Positions 4,891 through 7,306 of a DNA stretch of 7,306 bases are shown here, piece after piece (the stretch's first letter is position 1; every line of letters starts with the position of its first letter). Under the pieces are notes generated by a model. That model was not told the origin of the DNA. It made no database searches and saw only the letters and a list, made by a program, of their open reading frames with translations. The stretch covers positions 1 to 7,306 of the forward strand of contig JAJZVS010000195.1 of assembly GCA_021845555.1 (NCBI GenBank). The letters are read 5' to 3'. A program made the translations under genes and the position numbers. Source of the stretch: Pseudomonadota bacterium. GTDB lineage: Bacteria; Pseudomonadota; Alphaproteobacteria; Acetobacterales; Acetobacteraceae.

Positions 4891-6402
4891 TCACACCGCG
4901 CCCCCCGCCCGCAGCAGCCGCATCCGCCCGGCCAGGCTGGCGTCCAGCGCCGCTTGCAGTTTGCGCCGGCTGTCGGCATCGACCGGGCGCAGCGCGGCGA
5001 TCCAGGCCGGCACGTCGGCAACCGTCTCCCCCGCCCGGATCCGGTCGAGCACGAACAGATCGATCTGGGTCGCGCTCAACCCGCCGCCCACCGCATGGCT
5101 GGCGACCGCCGGGGCAAGAAAGACGGTCTCCAACGAATCCTGTCGCAGCGCGGCGGCGAAATGCCGGTTGAAGCGCTGCGCCGCGGGGTGCGGCGGCGCG
5201 CCCGGACGCAGCACCGGCACCGCCGCGCCGAGCCCCACCAGCACGCCCACGAGCTCGGCCGGATTGTCGCGCGCCCCGCCGAGTTCGGGCAGGGTCAGCA
5301 GATCGCCCACCCGGCGCGGCCCGTCCTGCAGCGCCGTCATGATCGGGCGGTAGAAACCGGGGGAGAGTTCCGCGGTGCCGGACGGCGTCTCAAGTTCGTA
5401 GCGCATCTCGGCTTCGGGGATATTGCCGGCCAGCCAGATCTCGCGCAGCCCGGCGTCGCGCACCCTGGGATCGATCCGGCGCGCGCCGCGCACGAACACG
5501 TCGTGGCGCAGCATGCGTCCGGTGCAGACATCGCCGATCAGTTCGCGCAGCAGCGGGTCGTCGAACGGGCGGGCGAGGGCGCGCTGCTCCTCGGTCAGGG
5601 TGAGCGCGGCGAAATTGTTGATGAGATCCGCCGAGGCGACGAATTCCAGCTTCGCGGGCGCGAGCGCCTGCGCCACCTCGGCGTGGAACAGCGGCTTCCA
5701 GTTCTCGTTCATGTATTCATGCGCCAGATAAGCCGGCGGCACGCTGCCCAGGCGTTCGAGCAATTCCCGCGCCATCGGGGACTGCAACTCCTTCGCCCCG
5801 GTCGCCTGCAGCGCGCGTACCAGCTTGAGCCCCTCCTCCGCCTGGCGGTCGCTGCGGTAGCCGAGCCGCTTGCCGGCCTCGCGCAGCAGCCGCTGCAAGG
5901 CCAGCCCGCCGCTCCAGCCGGGCAGGGCGTTGTAGCTCAGATGCACCGCCCCGCCCGGGTTCACCTTCGCCGCCAGCAGCCGCACGATGCCGGCCTGCAC
6001 CGGCGCCGGCACCCAGCTCCAGACCCCGTGCAGGCTGACGAAATCGGCCCCCGGCAGGTCGCGCCCGACCTGATCCTCGGCCAGGGTGGCCAGATCGGCC
6101 TCAAGGAAGCGGATGTTCGCCAGCCCGCAGGCGGCGGCGGTGCGGCGCGCCTCGGCGATATGCGCCGGATTGAAATCGATCGCGGTGACCTGCCAGCCGG
6201 GATTGCTCGCCGCCAGCAGGGTCGCCCCGAAGCCAAGGCCGCAGCCGAGTTCGAGATAATGGATCGCGGCGTCCGGCGCCGGCAGGTCGCAGGCAACCCC
6301 GCCCAGCGCCGCCGCGATCGCCATCACCGCCGGCGATTGCTGGCGGTAATAGGCCGGAAGGTAGGTCACGTCGGTGACGTAGCCGCTGCCCCAGCCGCTC
6401 AT
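4891..6402 (-). CDS. Class I SAM-dependent methyltransferase with methyltransferase regulatory domain
   Basis: A 503-residue cytoplasmic protein that should transfer a methyl group from S-adenosylmethionine to an unknown substrate. The Rossmann methyltransferase domain comes first (about 45-160): motif I is LELGCGLGFG at 50-59, the acidic residue after strand 2 is D76 in VTAIDFNPAH, and EADLA lies at 101-105. A second domain at about 220-300 (AYLAHEYMNENWKPLFHAEV, then KLEFVASADLINNF) resembles the regulatory domain PF10119 found in this two-domain family. The C-terminal 200 residues are helical, with no motif I recognise. The ATG at 6402 follows the tssG stop by only 3 nt. Its AGGG Shine-Dalgarno (6411-6414, 8-nt spacing) lies inside the tssG 3' end, so translation is probably coupled. 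Modification of a T6SS component or effector is suggested by position only. Confidence 0.9.
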   Translation of the reverse strand: MSGWGSGYVTDVTYLPAYYRQQSPAVMAIAAALGGVACDLPAPDAAIHYLELGCGLGFGATLLAASNPGWQVTAIDFNPAHIAEARRTAAACGLANIRFLEADLATLAEDQVGRDLPGADFVSLHGVWSWVPAPVQAGIVRLLAAKVNPGGAVHLSYNALPGWSGGLALQRLLREAGKRLGYRSDRQAEEGLKLVRALQATGAKELQSPMARELLERLGSVPPAYLAHEYMNENWKPLFHAEVAQALAPAKLEFVASADLINNFAALTLTEEQRALARPFDDPLLRELIGDVCTGRMLRHDVFVRGARRIDPRVRDAGLREIWLAGNIPEAEMRYELETPSGTAELSPGFYRPIMTALQDGPRRVGDLLTLPELGGARDNPAELVGVLVGLGAAVPVLRPGAPPHPAAQRFNRHFAAALRQDSLETVFLAPAVASHAVGGGLSATQIDLFVLDRIRAGETVADVPAWIAALRPVDADSRRKLQAALDASLAGRMRLLRAGGAV

Positions 6403-6405
6403 GCT

Positions 6406-7306
6406 TCATACCCTTGCTTGTTGCGCTTCGATCACTTCGGCGTCGAACACCGCGTCGGCGGCGTCGCCCGGCCCGCTGAGCCCGCCGCGCGCGCGCGGCA
6501 GCCAGCAATTCCATCCGAGCCGCGGCGGCGGGTCCGATACCGTATCGAGCCGCAGCGGCGGGATCTGGTCGATGGCCAGCACGAGGTTGATGGCGAACCC
6601 GGTCTCGAACCCCAGATAGGCGCGCACCAGCGAAACCAGCCGGTGCAGCGCCCGCCGATCCGGCAGCAGCTGCGCGAACCCGGCGCGATCGAGCGGACCG
6701 ATCCGCAGGATGATGCGCGCCTGCGGGTCCCACGCGCGGATGCCGGCCGCCGCATCGACGCCGAGCCGGTTCCATGTCCCGGCGAGCGCGCCGCGCGGCA
6801 GGCGGGTGCGCTGGTCGGGCGGCAGGCTGAGCCAGGCGCCGGCGAATTCGATCACCTCCACCCGCCGGCCGAGCCAGTCCGATACCAGCGCCGCCAGCCG
6901 GTCGGCCGAGCGCGGCCGCATGGCGAACAGCCCGGCGTAGTGCAGCAGCGGATCGGTCCCCGCCAGCAGGCGGGGGGCGAGGTTGGGCGTGGCGTAGCCG
7001 GTCAGCGCCAGCAGCACGTCCGCGATCGGGTCGGGCCGGCCGGAGGCGAGCGCGGTCTCCGCCGCGCGGGCCGGGCGGTATTTGGTGCCGGCGCGGGCGA
7101 AGAAGGCGATGGGGCGATGCGCCAGGAGATCGAGGAACCGGTGCAACCCGCGCGAGCGGGCGCGCAGGGCCAGCATCACCGCCTCGCTATAGGCGCGCGG
7201 CAGCACGCCGGACGGCCCGGTCAGGCCCATCACCTGCACGGTGAGCTCGGTCGGCCCCGCGGTCGGCCCCGCGGTCGGGATGGTCCCGGAGGGCGGTTCG
7301 CCAGCT
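6406..7306 (-). CDS. tssG: Type VI secretion system baseplate subunit TssG, cut at its N-terminal side
   Basis: TssG (ImpH/VasB) joins two TssF copies in the wedge of the T6SS baseplate, the platform on which the contractile sheath is built in the cytoplasm. The frame stays open to the right edge, giving 300 codons here with the true start outside. Family landmarks appear in order: VMGLTGPSGVLPRAYSEAV, then FLDLLAHRPIAFFARAGTKY, a YAGLFAMRPRSADRL segment, VIEFAGAWLSL, a LILRIGPLDRAGF-like segment (IILRIGPL), LVRAYLGFETGFAINLVL, and RLGWNCWL close to the C-terminus. The GTG at 7239 is not a real start: coding sequence continues through a PTAGPTAGPTE linker up to the edge. Only part of the N-terminal region is missing. 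The methyltransferase gene follows after 3 nt. Partner genes (tssF, tssE and others) would be expected to the right of the window. Confidence 0.93.
   Translation of the reverse strand, partial: AGEPPSGTIPTAGPTAGPTELTVQVMGLTGPSGVLPRAYSEAVMLALRARSRGLHRFLDLLAHRPIAFFARAGTKYRPARAAETALASGRPDPIADVLLALTGYATPNLAPRLLAGTDPLLHYAGLFAMRPRSADRLAALVSDWLGRRVEVIEFAGAWLSLPPDQRTRLPRGALAGTWNRLGVDAAAGIRAWDPQARIILRIGPLDRAGFAQLLPDRRALHRLVSLVRAYLGFETGFAINLVLAIDQIPPLRLDTVSDPPPRLGWNCWLPRARGGLSGPGDAADAVFDAEVIEAQQARV
6411..6414 (-). promoter_or_regulatory. Ribosome binding site of the methyltransferase gene, inside tssG
   Basis: AGGG on the minus strand lies 8 nt before the ATG at 6402 and within the last codons of tssG. 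The spacing supports the start and translational coupling with tssG. Confidence 0.6.
7249..7278 (-). repeat. 12-bp tandem repeat in tssG encoding PTAG
   Basis: GGTCGGCCCCGC on the plus strand is repeated exactly (7249-7260, 7261-7272), followed by a half copy to 7278. In the tssG frame it encodes PTAGPTAGPT, a short linker just before the conserved GLTGPSGVLP segment. The period keeps the frame. Confidence 0.9.

Noticed and set aside
4782..5021. 79-codon minus-strand frame containing a DETGG/HETGG repeat
   Set aside because: It overlaps the methyltransferase 3' end in another frame, and its repeat is only the translation of the 15-bp intergenic array. It also runs through the candidate promoter of the OmpA-domain gene.
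6406..7239. tssG starting at the GTG at 7239
   Set aside because: The frame continues to the right edge with linker sequence, and TssG family proteins have an N-terminal region before the GLTGPSG segment, so the gene is truncated by the window.

Overview
The window is about 7.3 kb of very GC-rich DNA, packed with genes and with strong C/G preference at third codon positions. This composition, Shine-Dalgarno-led starts and the gene content point to a high-GC alphaproteobacterium; a Rhodospirillales/Acetobacteraceae-type genome is my best guess, but no marker gene here settles it. There are eight protein genes, two of them cut by the window edges. I found no tRNA, rRNA, CRISPR array, transposase or integrase.

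Left part (1-2727), acyl-CoA metabolism on two divergent arms. The minus-strand arm has a cysteine-cluster (YkgJ-like) protein (483-1241) whose 3' end overlaps the start of a crotonase-fold enoyl-CoA hydratase/isomerase (1-495, cut by the left edge). The plus-strand arm has a hotdog-fold 4HBT-type acyl-CoA thioesterase (1478-1912) followed by an SDR-fold oxidoreductase (1945-2727). A 236-bp divergent gap separates the arms. Both the crotonase and the SDR lack the textbook catalytic residues of their superfamilies.

Right part (2758-7306), all on the minus strand and convergent with the SDR gene. In transcription order it holds tssG, a type VI secretion baseplate gene cut by the right edge; then, 3 nt later, a class I SAM methyltransferase with a regulatory domain. 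A gap follows with a three-copy 15-bp tandem repeat and a candidate promoter, then a secreted OmpA-domain peptidoglycan-binding protein. After a 194-bp gap with a compound inverted repeat comes a membrane-anchored protein with a Pro/Ala-rich linker and an HExxH motif. This looks like the downstream end of a T6SS cluster with non-core accessory genes. The boundary between the acyl-CoA locus and the T6SS-linked block is the 30-bp convergent gap at 2728-2757.

The most promising place for something undescribed is tssG - methyltransferase - OmpA - HExxH protein. The tssG-methyltransferase spacing implies co-translation, and the other two proteins are predicted to act in the periplasm. A functional link of all four to the secretion machine is inference.
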